A stretch of DNA of 64,000 nt from assembly GCA_013398175.1 (NCBI GenBank), contig VZRZ01008555.1:3215633-3279632 (forward strand). The letters are read 5' to 3'. The stretch comes from Climacteris rufus (taxonomy: Eukaryota; Chordata; Aves; Passeriformes; Climacteridae). The notes below the pieces were generated by a model. The model was not told where the DNA came from. It did not search any database and saw nothing but the letters and a program-made list of their open reading frames with translations. Made by a program: the position numbers and the translations under genes. This document shows positions 25,701 to 40,700 of this stretch, in pieces. Every line of letters begins with the position of its first letter. The stretch's first letter is position 1.

Positions 25701-28700
25701 AAAAAAACCCAAATGTGCATATATACCTTGGGGACAGGTATAGAGAAGTTGTGGATTAAGAACCTGAGCAACATTCCATCAAAAGCTTTGCCCCTCCTCC
25801 CTGAGCAGAGATCTTGGACTCTGCAGCAGAACTGCACCCACACACTGATTCTCACAAGATGTGCCCTGATGAGCACAAGTATGAAAGAGGGAGGCAGACA
25901 AGCATGAAAATAGATGAAGGCTTCTTCCTTCAGAAAGGCACTTCCAAAAGTGTTAATCTGTTGACAAAAATCTTATTGTTTTCTCCTTTTCAGCACCTAG
26001 AAGACAGTGTAGGAATAGAATACTGTTGCTAGTCTACTCCTTATTTCTGCTGGTTTCTTCGTAGTCTGCCCAGTCTGCCAAAGGGTATAAAAATCAAAAC
26101 CAAAGTAACACACTTAAATACAGAAACTTTCTTTGCTTTTAAGGAAAAAAGAAAACAAAATCAAAAACACATACAAAAAAACCCCCCACATTAACTTGAA
26201 GGTACTTTCGCTATTCTTCAGTTCAGAAAAAAAACCTTCAGTTTTTAATTAACATTTTCATACCAACAGATCCTGAAAGATCAATCTTTCTAAAAGCCTA
26301 AGCTCATCTAAAAGGAAGGTATATACTTGTTTCATTTAAGTGGTGACCTCCATATTAGTAATCGGTCAGTAGACTTTCTGCACCCTGTATTTTAGACAGC
26401 TTTCTGTTCCAATGGAACACAAATGCTCTCTTACTACCCAGAAATCATTCCTATGGATTTGGAGATCTACTTATGCAATCTCTGGCAATCACATTTCATT
26501 GTATTTATCTAGTTCAAACAGCATGAAGATCTGTAATTTCATTAATAATACAGCATCTTTCATTACTACAGCCAAATAATCTCCAAAATAGTCTATGATG
26601 TTTGAAGGATAAAGCTACTAGCCACCTTTTAGAAATTAAATCACCCCTTCCTCAAGATTTAGTCAGAAATCACAATGCAAAGACTTTTAAAAAACCTCAC
26701 AAATTATATTGGTAGAAAAAAGTAACAGCTACCAAAGGCCCTATGTACACTAATTCAAGTCAGAGGTCCTGCTACCAACTTGCTTTTCATGCTGTCCTTT
26801 CCTCTTCTTAGAATTTGGAATACTGAACTATGTCAGACTATAAAACAACAGTAAATAACCAAGGATTCACATTTTGTTCTTGTTTGTCTTGGGAGGTTTT
26901 GGGTTTAGTTCTGGGGTGAGGCTTTTTGGTTGGGGTTTTTTAGTTTTGGTCATTTGTTTGTTTCTTTACAACCAAGACACCCTAGCAAGGAAGATTATCT
27001 CAAAATGATCTTTTAAAAGATACCTAAGGGAAGTGATATTCTAATAGATGCTGTGATAGCATCATGTATTTGAGAGAGCATTAATCCCTTCGAAAAGAAC
27101 AGAAGCATTAAAATAATTTGGAAACAGCAAGCTCTCTAATTAACACCATCCAACACAACAGCCTGGAAAAGACATACAAAAAATTCTTCCCTATCTGAAG
27201 GTGAAAGGGCCTTCCTCTGCCCAGACTTGCACAGGCACATAAAAACACAAGAGCACCAAGTACTAAACAGCCAGATACATATCAGTAGCTCAAATTAAAA
27301 AAAAACCTAACACACCCTTCAAACTGAAAAGCACAGAAAGGTAGGGTAGCTCAAACACAAAAGGTCAAGGCACCACAGTGTTCTACATAGAGACAGGAGA
27401 GGCAGGCAACAGGCAGAAGGAAAACAGCAAGGAGTTGCACCAGTTCACAGGAATCCAACCATTAGCAGGTTCTCAGAATGGAAATGGAAGGTTCAGCCAC
27501 TGAAAGAGAACGTGAGTGTACAAAAGGATGGCAAAGTTTAGCCTGTAGGACACATCAAGTCCACAAGAGATGGGTGATGGCTTTGAAAGCATCACAGATT
27601 TAGCAAGAGCATTACTCTCTTCTCCACTCACCTTCCAATTTCCATGACATGCAAAGGAAATTATCTTTAAAAAAGTCAAATTTATGCTGAAGCTGATTGA
27701 ACCAGTCAGCCAATTTCAAATACACAAACATAGCATTAGTTTCCTTTCGCTAAGAAACTGAAAATAAAATAAAATTAAACCAACCATATACAGCCCATCA
27801 TGCTCTGCCATTTTTGAGAAGGAACCAGAAAGGGACTGAACTGTGGAAGAACAATTAAGGATCACAGAATGGCTTGGGTCCATAAGGATCATCCAGTTCC
27901 AACCCCATTGTCATGGGCAGAGACACCTTTCACTAGACCAGGTTGCTCAGGGCTCCATCCAGCCTGGCCCTGAACACTTTTAGGGATGGAGCATCCACAA
28001 CTTCTCTGGGCAAACTGCTCCAGCACCTCACCACCCTTACAGGGAAGTATTTCTTTCTTACATCTAACCTAAGCCTGCCCTCTTTCAGCTTAAAGCCATT
28101 ACTTCTTGTCCTGTCATTACATGTCCTTGTAAACAGCCTCTCTGCTGCTCTCTTGCAGGCCCCTTTAGATACTGGAAGGTGCTCTAAGGTCTCTCTGAAG
28201 CCTTCTCTTCTCCAGGCTGAACAGCTTCTTCCCTCTCAGCCATCTCTATAGCAGAAATACTCCAGCCTTCTGATCACCTTCATGGTCCTCCTCTGGACTT
28301 GCTCCAACAGTTCAATGTCCTGCTCATGTTGGGGATCCCACCTCTGAACACAGCATTCCAGGTAGGGTCTCACAGAAGCAGAATCAGCTCCTTGACCTGC
28401 TGGCCACGCTTCTTGTGATGTGGCCCAGGATATGATTGGCTTTCTGGGCTGAAAGTGCACATTGCCAGTCCATCTCATCAGGCAACACCCACAAGTCCTC
28501 CCCTCAAGGCTACTCTCGATCCACTCTCCACCCAGTCTGCACTTCTGCTTGGGATCACCCTGACCCAGGTGCAGGTCCTTGCACTTGTCCTTGTTGAACC
28601 TCGTGAGATTCACACAGGTCCAGCTTTCAGACCTGTCCAGGTCCCTTTGGATGGCATCCCTTCCCTCCAGCGTGTCAGCCACACCACAGTTTGATGTCAA

Positions 28701-31700
28701 TGGCAAACTTGCTGAGAGTGCACTCAATCCCTCAGCACTGGTCCCAACACAGACCTCTGAAAGAGACTCCCAGCACTGGTCTTCACTAGGACATGGAGCC
28801 ACTGACCACAACTCTTCAACCCCATTAATACTAAAACAGAGAGCTGATCTTTGGAAATCTGCAAATGTCTTCAGCTATTGCTTTAGAATTAAAAAGATAA
28901 AAGCAAAAGCAAACATACTAAAATAAACCAATATAGTTTCAGATACAGAAATCAGGCAAATAAATATTGTGGCTAGAAACATTTGTACAAAAGCGAATTA
29001 GGATTGTTTTGAAGTTGGTAGACTTAAGTATCTTAATAGCTTTGATTAAAGAAAAACACTCTGGTGTTTGCCTTCCAGAAGAAATGGTCCTGGTACTTAG
29101 AAAACAGCCTACTTCATACAGAAGCCAGCTGCATGCTCTTACACACAAAGACTAATGGCACTCCAGGCTGCATTAGGCAAAGTGTTGCCAGCAGGTCAAG
29201 GGTCATGACCTGTCTTCTCTACTGGGACCTGGTGAGACCACACCTGAAATGTTGGCTCCAGTGCAAGGGAGACATGGACATACAGGAGAGAATACAACAG
29301 GGCCACCAAGATAAGGGGGTGGAGCATCCTTCTTCTGTGGAAAGGCTGAGAGAGCTGGGAGTGTTCAGCCTGGAGAAGAGAAGGCTCAGGGGGATCTCAC
29401 CAATGTGTGCACACAACTGAAGGGAGGGAGGCTACAGAGAGTACAGAGCCAGGCTCTTTTCAGTGGTGCCTAGTGACAGGAGTGTGCCCAGAGGCAATAG
29501 GCACAAACTTAAACACAGAAGGTGCTCTCCAAGCAGCAGGAAACACTGGCACAAGTTCCCCAGGGGGATTGCAAACTCTCCCTCCTTAGAGATATTCAAC
29601 AGCCATCTGGATATAGTTTTGGGTCTAGGCTGCCTGCTTTACCAGGAGGCTGATCTCTGGGAGGTTCCTTCCAACTTCAACCAATTTCAGATTCTGCAAA
29701 GACTTTTCAGGCTGTTACAATTAACAAGAGAGATTATTTCAGGTGCACATCAGAAAACTAGGACTTTCTCCCAATATGAGTCAGTCCCAGAAACCCAAGT
29801 TCAAAACTTTGCCATTAGAAAGTAAGATGCTGACAGAGCAGACTAAGCAATCAGTTGCTGCAGGGGAAGGCTCACTGCTCAGCCTTTAACAAGAACTGTC
29901 TGGCTGAACTGAGCCTACCATCCATTTTCTCCCTCTGCCTCCTCAGATCTCTTGGCATCTAAAGCATCCACCAACCAGCATCCATCTGGCAGGAGTCCTA
30001 TTCTGGAATCCCTCAGGCTCTGAGTGATAGGGTACTCTGAACTTCTCTGGCAAAATGAATCAATATTTCCATTTGCAAAACATTCCCTTTAACAGAGAAT
30101 CCTTAACTGAGCACATTGATAGTTCAAGGATGGTCTGCTGAAGTTACCCAATGACAAAATCTGATTACTCAAGTATAAGAGAGCAACACGTCAGGACAAC
30201 AATAAATGAAGTCCATAATCCAAGTCCTAGTTATTCTGATTGGGTTGTTTGGTCTCCTCTTTCCCACTCAACTTCTCTCAATTGCATAATGAACCATAAT
30301 TTGCATGAGTTACCTGTTAATCACTACCTACTACAATTCTTAACACACAGAGGTACCTGCACACAGAGACAGACAGGAAGAGAGCAAGAATTTTCACAGC
30401 CAAGCAGAGTAAAGGAAAGTGACCTAATATAGGTTGCTCAGGTATCTGCTCAGTGACTTGATCAAATGCCATTTCAAACATATGTCATCACTGTTCACGT
30501 CCTGTGACAAGAAAACTGAGGCAGTGTATCCAGAACAAACTGGACAGTGTCACAATGTTCCTGTATGTTTGTAGATGATGGAGAAAAAGAACAATTAAGA
30601 AACACAAGCTATTTTCTGATTGCTCACATATTTTCACTCTTACTATGAAAGAGTAAGGAAAGAAAATCCAATATGTGATTATGAAACACTGGAGCAATAC
30701 ACTATGGATAGATAATGGCTTCATTTCACAATGAACACAAGCACACAGCAGGTCATTACCACTCTGATAATAGATACTTTAAACTAATGTCTCTCAATGC
30801 TGACCTGAAAAATAAGTTTACAAGAATTAGACTGAATAATGGATGTTCTTAAATCAGTTAACACCTATAGCAGGAGATTCAAAAGATTAAGAATGATTTT
30901 ACTTCTTTATTGATTCTGCTTATAAGCACAAAGTGGTGATGCTTGTCAGGAACTGCTGTATTAGCCAACACTGACATTGTTTCTACCATTGCCCATTTTA
31001 CCAATTACAGAAACCATCACTTATCTCATAATGTGAGTCATTATTACTAACTTCTAAAATATATGGGGTTTACTAATTCCAGGAGAAGGATCTCTTATAC
31101 CAGAAGAGCCGGACAGGGACTGCATCTGATATTTGTGTGTTTGAGTTTATCTTGTACCTTATGTATCTCAATTCTCATTCATAAGAGGATGGTGTTTAGG
31201 GGCAAAAATCATTTCATATTCTTGAGGTAACTGCACTTCTACACTGCAGAAGGAATACTTTTGCAGGATCATCCTTCCATCTTGTAGAAATATTAAAAAA
31301 AAGGCTCCACAGGTTTTTCTTTGTAGCAGCACACTTAGCAGAAGCTGCTGCTTTTGGGCTTCAGGTTTTGGCAGGAAGAAAGCCAAGGCAATGCCCTCAA
31401 CCTTCTTCCTCCACTATCTGAACCCTCTGCCTGAGCTGTGGTAAAATCCCATATTTCTCTTGTGTTACCTGTACCCATATCTTAGATCCCATACATGGCT
31501 ATGCCCTGGAAAGTTCCCCTCCACTGGTCACCTTGAACTACGTGGTTTCCCATTGGGTGTTTCCTGGTCCCACCTTCCTTTAAAAGAGCCCTGCAGGGCT
31601 TCTTTGGGCTCTTTCTTCTGGGTTACTCCTGGATATCTCTGGACTCCCTTCCTGGACCCTCAGAACGCAACACTGGACTCACAATAAATCAGTTGTTATC

Positions 31701-34700
31701 CCAGAGAAGAGCCCTCTGTGTAGCCTTTTATTCTCATCTGTGCTACCACACCATGCCTGGGGAAACTCTCATCCTAGAGAAGCCAGCAGGAACAGGTTAT
31801 CTGTGGTAGATAAAACTCTGTCCTTTGGGAGAGTTGTAAAACCTTGCAACTCATCCTGGCAGGGATTTCACTCACATAAAGGCGCTGTCACTACCTCGAG
31901 AGCATCCGGGATCAGCGCCTTTATTTCTTCTATTATAACACAGTCACAAAGTTTTAGCTGACATCTGTACACCTTACATAGGCAAATGGTAAAAATCCTA
32001 CTATTCCACTTCATTTACACCTCACAAGATCTCCTTGAAGCATTCAATGGATTATTATTATTTGAAAACACAAAGCTCTCCACAAAAACAATAATACCTA
32101 TCACCAAAAAGTAGCACTCAACATCAAAGCCAGCAGACAGTGATTAGGCACATGGATGATGACACAGCATATATTAAACATATCACAAATGGACACTATA
32201 GTGGAGGGAAGCAAAAGAGGAAACCTTGATGAGCTGAAAAGCCTGACACTTATTAAAGAGTTTCCAGGATATGGATTTAAAACGTCAGACACTCCTAGAA
32301 AGAACAGAATACCAAGAAAAAGAAAGCCACTCATGTGACTCTTGTTTAAAATTGTGCATTACTTGCATGCATTGTGCATTTCCATGTGTTATGATCTATT
32401 TATAAAACAGATTATTCACTCTAAGTAATCGTACACCAAATTACCCAGAGCTTCCTTTTGCAAGCCTACTGATTTCACAGTTCCTGTTGTGCCTGTGATG
32501 AGTAATGACTGCAAGAACTGCTTAGCACTTGGCTATATTAAGTATTTCTTTTTCAGCATTTATTTCAGTATTATCCAGTTTTGAAGATTAACACCATGCT
32601 ACATTGTCTAAGGTTCTTGCATCTTCTTACCAGAGGTAAAGACACAGCAAACCTGTTTAGCATCTTTGTACAGAAGAAAAGAAGGGATTTCTTGCGTGAA
32701 TACTGGAAAAACATTTGTCTTCAAACAAGTTAATTCAAAGTAAAACCAAAACTTGCAGTGTCAAATACTTCCTCTGACATTTCTTTATTACTCAGCCTGG
32801 CTTCTACCTGTTTCTACTAAAGACACTGGACTTCTGTATTTTTTCTTGGCATAGTCTTTGTTTCATGTGTTTTGCCCTCGCCCCACTTTTTGTTATTTAT
32901 CTCTTATAAAAAGGATAGAAAGACATGCTACTATTTGTTGCCTAACATGGCCTCCTCCTACTAAAATTAACTGTCTCAATTACAGTTGTTTTATTTCACT
33001 TTAAATTGAAACAAGCCTAATAAATTTAATTTAATAATGCCAAATCTGTACAAATAATTGGGTGGGGGAAAATTAAAGAATAAAAAGCTTTTGTGCAAGT
33101 TCAGATCATATGAGAAAACTAAGCTGCATGAAGTCACCTCAAATTTTAGTCTATAACAGGACACCAAAAGGAAATGGCTAGCATGCTTATGACAACTGGA
33201 ACTATTCAGGATCATGACAGTATTAAGGAAGACTTGGGTTTCACAAAGCAACCTGCTCTAGTTGATCCTGCTTTGAACAGGCAGGGTTGCAGTCAGAAAC
33301 ACTTCCCTCCTCAGCTATTCTATGGTTCTAGGACCTTTAACTTCCAGTAAAGACATTTGATCTGCAAAACTGATCAGCTTTAAAAGCTATATGAAACTTC
33401 ACATTTTTAATTGAGACACCAAACTTTAAAATAAAGATGTTTGTATTTTTTAAATATCAATGCTTTTTATTTACATCTACCTTCCCTTATAGAAAACAAA
33501 ACACAAACAGAATTTTTGTGGTTTGCTGTTCATTGGTATCAAGGGTCATGATCTTTAGTTCCAACCCAGACACTTTGTACATCATCACTTGCAGAACTGC
33601 ATAATTTACAGCCAGCAGTTTCATTATGGACAATGAAATCATTGTTTGTTGAGCTTGTCATGATTATCCAAGTGAAATTTGTCTCAAATGCAAGATATTT
33701 CATCAAAGAATAAAAGAAACAAGCATAAGTATGCTCTAAGAGAAGAAAATGAACTATAATACACACAACTCTTGCATGTAATCCCTCTGTCCCAAACACC
33801 ACTGGCTCAGTTCAGTCAATGCCATGCAACCAGAATTTTTAATCAAGTCTTATTAGCAGCTGTCTTTGCCAGGAGCTGAAGAACAACACAGCTTTCACGG
33901 AACTCTTCTAGGTACAATTTATTCTGCCACTTCATTTTGCAGGGAGCCTGATTTATTTGACACCAATAGTTTGTTGAGGTAATAAACCATGCAGCAATGA
34001 TACCGTGACTCAGAGCTCATTTGCTAACAGTCAAGTTGCTTGGCAGCATGACAGGCAGAGTAATGTGCCTTGAAGTAGTATCTGCAGAGATGCTACAGCT
34101 TTCAGAGATTACCAAACAAATAGAGACCAGAAAACATGACTCTATCAATTTTGTTCTGATTGATTAATTGTGCTCAGCTTCACTTTGAGCACAAAGAAAA
34201 AAAAAAATCTATGCAAGCCAAAAAACTACTCCATCCCAACAGACTTCTAACACACCCAGGCAATTTTACACTTCTGCTTTCTTCCAAGAAGGGGTTGTCC
34301 TCTATGTGCTTAAAGAAACAAGTAACAGTGTAGGAAGTAAGAGAATCCCCTTTCAGGTAAACATCAATAGTCAATAAAGTACAGCTACTTCACACAATAG
34401 AAGTCCAAAACTTTTTTCACCTCGGTTTTTGAGTGTGATAAAAGAGGTTTTATATACCAATGACATGGTTTAAAATCCCTGTTCTTCAGAGAACTCTGTT
34501 CTTTTGAGTAACGTGAGCAATGAACTGAAAAATAAAATTTTAAAAGGGAGGTGTAGATTTAAAAAACAGACTGATTTGGACTGTTCTCTCTGGAAATAAA
34601 AAATATATAATCAGATTTTTTTCTAGTTGCATTAAGGCAGCATATGCCCTTTTTGTACCAAACAAACTGAGAAGGCTACAACAATTCAAAAGTGCCTTTG

Positions 34701-37700
34701 CATTGTTGTTTGTTATCTTCATCAGCCTCTCTACTTAAGCTTAACCTTTACAAATCTGCAGACACTACAGGACTCCTATCCTTCTTTCTCCCTATACATC
34801 TATAGGGACACACACCCCACAAAGATTAAATAAATGTATTTAATCTTTATTTACAAGTACAGCAAAAAGTGATAGGCACTACGGGTAAGAAAATTCTAGT
34901 TCTCTTTTTACTTCATTCCTGTAATGCCCATTAAAGGCCTTTCCATTCAAACATTTCAATTTTAGGAAGGATAACAGATCAAGTTATTTTTCAACTTCTA
35001 CTTCCATTGTTTTAAGTCGTGCATTGAGTTCTACTCAGGCACAGCCAGGAGTGTTACAGGAAGTTATCAAAGTGGATGAACCTGTAATAGCTACTTAAAG
35101 CAAATACTTTCAGAAGAAAACCATAAGGATTACTAGGAAATTTCTTCACAACTGATAACTTGAACAAGTGCTCGCTTTTCAAGTATTTGAAGACAGACAT
35201 CTGTTTACATGGTTATTTTTGTTATGGTCAAAACTCCAGCTTACAGAGAATCACTGCCTGGTGCTGCTTTGTTTCCATTAAAAATCTTCAGAATACAAGT
35301 CTGATTTCTAGGTAGGCATCAGAAAAATCATGGCATTCAGCATTATTAAACACCTGACTGAAAAATTAAGTGCCACAATTAACATATTGAGATGTTGGAA
35401 CCCTGAATTAGTTTACTCAGATGATCAAGACTTATTTGTGTCTAACCTGAGATTTCCAAGATAAAACCATCAAATCTCTTCCACACCTCTTTGCCACGTC
35501 TCCCATTGTTTGTTAATGTCACAGTAAGGAGCAAAGGCGAGCAAGGCATTACTGAGCCCTGGCTCTGGCTAGAAGGGTAAGGGAACTTATTGAGGACTAA
35601 CATTCCCAAATCCCAAGATAATGTATGACCAGGAAGCACCTCCACAGAAACCAGATCAGTTACAACCAAAGTCTGTTTACTCACATTCAAATATCTCTTT
35701 ACATGACCATGTCCAAACAGCTCACATGTGTGGGCATAGAACAGTACAAAGAATTTTATGCCATCAAAACAGAAAGAACCACAGAATAGCTCCCATAACA
35801 GCATAAAAGGTAAAAGTGCTTTGGAGAACACAGAAATTTATCAAAAATCTCTCCTTGCTTCAGAAGGTAAGGAAAGCCTGTATAACCAGTGCACAGCAAA
35901 GGAACTGATAGCAATATAACTAATTTAGCTGTCTCCTACTTGTTCAAGCAACTTTCAGAGAGGTGGGAGAGACTGAGGAGCTACATTAGAGGGTAGGGGA
36001 AGAAGAGGAATAATGCTTTTCCTATCCATACACTCATGAAATCTGCAGGACAGCAAGCAGGGCAGGGAAAAGAAGGAAATACAGGTCAGTGAATGAATTT
36101 AGGTTATAAACAAAAACATTTTGTACAATACACAAGTGCTTTTCCAATACAAAAGTCACTTGATTCCATATTTACACCACATATGTATTTGATGTTTGAC
36201 TCCAAGGTTAAGATGCTTATGGAACAATGCAGGCAACTTCTAACTAGGACTGCCAGCCAATGGGTTCCTCTACAATACAGAAAGTAAATCCCAAACCTGG
36301 AGCTATGCAGGTATATACAAGTACTATGATTAGTTGCATATATACACACACACACCCCACTAAAACATTAATAGGGTCCTTCTCCAGTCCTAAGACCAGC
36401 TGGTACCAGCTGCACTCTACTGGACAGCCCTGAACCTTCAGTCTCCCCTGAGTTCCATGAGACACATTCATAGCCTGAAGATAAACACTTGGGTGGGGAG
36501 GGGAGGAATTCACATTAGTTTCTGTTCAGATTGCCAAACAAAGCTGGAAGTGGCATTTTCATAATAGAAAATTAAAAGTACATGGTGCATTCCTTAGTAA
36601 AAGGTACAGGCACCATCCCTTCTGGGATACTGCAGCAACAGAGGGAGCAAATGTTACACAGTTTTTTTATCACCTATCAGAAGTGGCTCTCCAAGCTTCC
36701 CATACAGCATCCAGACCTTAGCCACAGCCTGAAGTAACAAATGACTGCTACATTTTTTCTTCCACTGAAGAAAGAGTTTTTTAATTTTATCCAATGGCAG
36801 ACTAACTATATAACTAACTACACTGACAGAGTAACATAAGCTCAGTAATCAACACTAGGTTCTCCCCTCCCAGCTGCACAGGAACAGCTGTATATAACAC
36901 AGCAAACAGCTCAGATCCAGCTGCTATGAATTAGGAGGAGCAGGAATTAGTCTTCCCTTGCTCCAATACAGGAAACATGCCTACCTGTCTCATACTATTA
37001 GGAATGTAAACCACTGCTGGATTTCCTTTTAAGAGAAACTTCTGTACATTGGTATGATAAAGACCAAAGTATTCCTGACTGGTACCATCCTTTGCTGCAT
37101 TTAACCATATGAATAATTTCTTTAAAAAAGTTAAGTTACATAACCTAGATTGCATTGTCGAAGAGAAACTGGCATGACCAAGTTGCTTTAAAACAACCTG
37201 TAATGAACAGAAGTGTTTGTCTGTAAACCAGCCATCCAACCAAATGAGGGTCTCTCACATCTGCAGTAGTTTGAACACCTCAGACTCTGAAGAAAATCCT
37301 GAAGATAAGAGCCTAATATAGAATACTTCAAAAGACAATAAAATTACATTCACTATCACAGTATAAAGCAGACGAGTATTCTAATAGGTAGGATCATGAA
37401 CTAAGGCCACCCTGGCTTTGTGCTTTCTATATAAATCAATTTTCCTCTTTGTTTCTTCTACCAGCATCTTTTCTAACAGCCTGACATACTTCAGGACCTT
37501 TTCAAGCACGGATTTGCTATTTTACCAAACATTTATGCAGAAATTAACACAGTGGGAACCTAATTTGGTCCTATTTCTAGGCTAAGGGAATAGTACAACA
37601 TATGCATACAGTAATAAAACAAACATCTTCCCTGCCTTTAAGAATGATTGAAAAAGAGAAACAAGTGTTATTCTATATGGATTCAGATACTGCTAATATA

Positions 37701-40700
37701 ATCAAACATTCAAACTTAAAATAATGCCCTATGTGTTTTACAAATGTATTCTTAACCTAAGACAGCATTCATACTGTTACCAAAAAAAAAAAAGAAACCA
37801 TAAACTGCTAGTACCTAAAATTTTTCACACAAATTCTGTTTTTCCATCAGATATCTTTTTTCCTGTAGCACTGGCTATTAGCAAATTATATTTGTACTTT
37901 GTCCTTCATGAGACACGGAGAAGTATTTATGATTAAGTAATGATGAAAAGAATCAGAATATGTAGAACACAAAAGACATTTCAGTGGAGTATTAACAATT
38001 TTAACAAGATTTAGATATTCCAGAAAGCTGGCAAAAATTCCCAAATAAGTCATCTTCTCTCCTGGAAATAAAACCATTGTTAGAGAATTCTAAGACTGAA
38101 ATGTTATGATACAACTAGAAGCATATACATGCACCTTTACAAAAAAAACCTTAAAACAATAGCATTCTTTTAAAAGGAAAATAAATTTTACAATGGAAAC
38201 TTACTTGTGCATATTTTCCACTCCTATTATGATCATGATATAGTAGGAAATTCCACTTTGTATAACAAAATGTAAGGCATACCTAAGGGAAAAAAAAGTA
38301 AACCTTTATAGTATTTTCTTTAATTACAATAAACCGCATGCATTATTGTGAAACTAAAGAGGTTCAAAGTTTAAAGCCATAACTGCTCCCAAAGAAAAAC
38401 CCCTTTCTTTCTATTTAGGTTTTCTGCTACCCTCCTTTCTGTTGAGAACTTCCCCCTTTAGCACAGCACAGAGAGCAGTAACAAACAAAAACTACAGACC
38501 TAGCCAGAATGCTCCAGCTCAATCAAGGTTTTTGTAAATGGTGATAAACCTCAAAATACAAAGAATATGTCTCATAATACTTCCACTTGGCATTATTTCC
38601 TCTGTAAATAACTGCAAATAACATGACATTTTTTGTGGTATAATTTCCATACTAATCTTTTTATCCATTTAAAACACTAGGCATCTGAGACAAGGCCAAC
38701 AATTTCTTAGTATCTACAATATGGTTAAGATTTCCCACTCCACAGAAATGGTGACTGTGTGCAGCCATCTCTTTGTCCCTAACAAATAACTAATTGTCAA
38801 TAACTAATAAAGGGATGGTGGTGATGATGGTCACAAAAAAAAACCACAAAGCCCTACACACCAACAATCCACAGATTTATTTCACAAATGTGCCCTAAGC
38901 TCTTCTTGGTTCTTTCCCATAGCTTACCACCTACAGCTACCACAACACCATTGCTTTGGGGGCTTGTTTTGGTTTTTAAAGGAGTAATACCTCAGAAAGC
39001 TGTAGAGCACTGGTATCAAAGCAGTGCCACTAAATAGAGAAAAGAGCTGATCTTCAGTAAGTTGATCTTTTTTTCATTCTGGTACTTTAAGTTCCTAAGT
39101 ACCACACTTACATATGCTCAAGCAATACACTCATCTAATTTGGGAATTTTTTCCCATAAAAAGCAGCTATTAGTTTGCTATAGTGATTGTGTTTTCTTTC
39201 AGCTTATCATCATCAAATTCCTAATTTCACTCCTCCTCTACTCGCAAGAAAACAGCTTCAGACTTTCAACAAGAAACCCAGTTCCATCCAATTAAAATCC
39301 TACCAAGTCTACACATGATGACCTGAGGGAAAACAAGCCACCTGGACATGAATTGACCTTGAAAATCTGTACACTCCTATGCTTCACTACTAGTTAGTCT
39401 CATCTAAGATAGGACCACCTAAAATTCAAATGCACATTCTAATATAGTAATTGTCAATTTAAAAAGTGTTCACTTTCTTTTCTTATCAGCCACTGTGTAG
39501 CAAAGACAGGCATTAGTAAAATAACAAAAATTTAAGAGGTTTGCTTCTTATACCAAGAAATGGTAATAAGATAGCAAAGCCTAAAAGAGTGTGGATTGAC
39601 ATGGAGTACCATATCAGGATTATAGTCACTGAAAACATTTCTCTTGCAGTTGTTAACAATAGCAATATGATTGATCTTGGATTCAAACATTCCAAGAGGT
39701 ATATTGAAATACCACATGGCATAGTAAATTTTAACTACATACAAAGGGTACTCTGGGCCTTTTATGCTATTTGCTGTTATGCCAAGGGGATAATTGCTTC
39801 TCTTCCTTTCCTCTACCATCAACACAACTATTATAAAGGTGACTGAAAACTAAAACAGAAAATTGAAGATGACAACATAACTACTAACAAATACCCTTAA
39901 AAGGGTGCAGATTCCAGACTACTTCCCACATTTAGATTTGCAGGATCTTATCTACAAATTGACATTTACTGGTAACATTATACAAGAAAATAGTAAGAGT
40001 TTCCTTCTTGTTATAAATGTTTATAAATGCTACAGCACAATCCAAGAGGCACTGAAGGTGTAACAGGGGCTTGTAACCTGCATGCATCCTGAATTCCTTG
40101 GGGAAGGGAATCAAAGAAGACAAAACCCTCAAAAAGACCTGGTTGTATAATATGTACTTAAGCAAAAGGAAAAAGCTTTGGCAGAAGTACAACAGAAGTA
40201 CTAATTTCTTAAAGCATGTGTACTTTTAACATCTCAAATTACAGTCTTTTCATCCTTTTAAAATAGTTTCTAGCTCCATAACTGCATTATTTAGCTCCAT
40301 ACTGCATAGAAATTAACTGCTAATATAATAGATTTAAGTATGATCCAAAGCAAACTACTACTACTATGTCAGAAAATTTATCTCAGTTTTTTTCCAGGGC
40401 ATATTGCCAGTGAGAGGCTTTCACAAATCTTTATTTATGTCTGCTGGGAGTAGATGTTGTTTCTTTCCTAAATTTTCCATACTCAAATTTCATATATGAA
40501 TAATTAATAACACTTTCTAATTACAAGTTACAATTCACGATTTCTGCTTCTAAAGCAATGGATACAGAATGTGCTTCTAAGCTCACACAGCTCTCAAAAA
40601 AATCCACAGATTGTAGCACCTATCTTCCATATAATCCTTTTTATTTGTGGTGCTAAGACAGGAGGGCTTTGCCATCAGATCATTCTCTCAAAGCAGAACA

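Larger units (their letters stand above)
5779..38204 (-). other. MBOAT2 intron 3 (32.4 kb)
   Basis: This is the largest intron in view and holds most of the transposons, which are listed separately. The remainder is AT-rich DNA with short A or T runs and no supportable gene. A modestly GC-rich block at about 12040-12270 has few CpG sites and no coding signal. A block at about 10340-10700 contains a perfect hairpin (listed) and may be a conserved non-coding element, which is unproven. Confidence 0.9.

Noticed and set aside
25640..25907. Overlapping frames on both strands near 25.7 kb, considered as a retrocopy
   Set aside because: No recognisable protein, poly-A tail or target duplication.
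31751..31801. Possible primer binding site just after the 31437-31750 LTR
   Set aside because: The downstream bases (CCATGCCTGGGGAAACTC) do not clearly match a tRNA 3' end, and no gag or pol follows.
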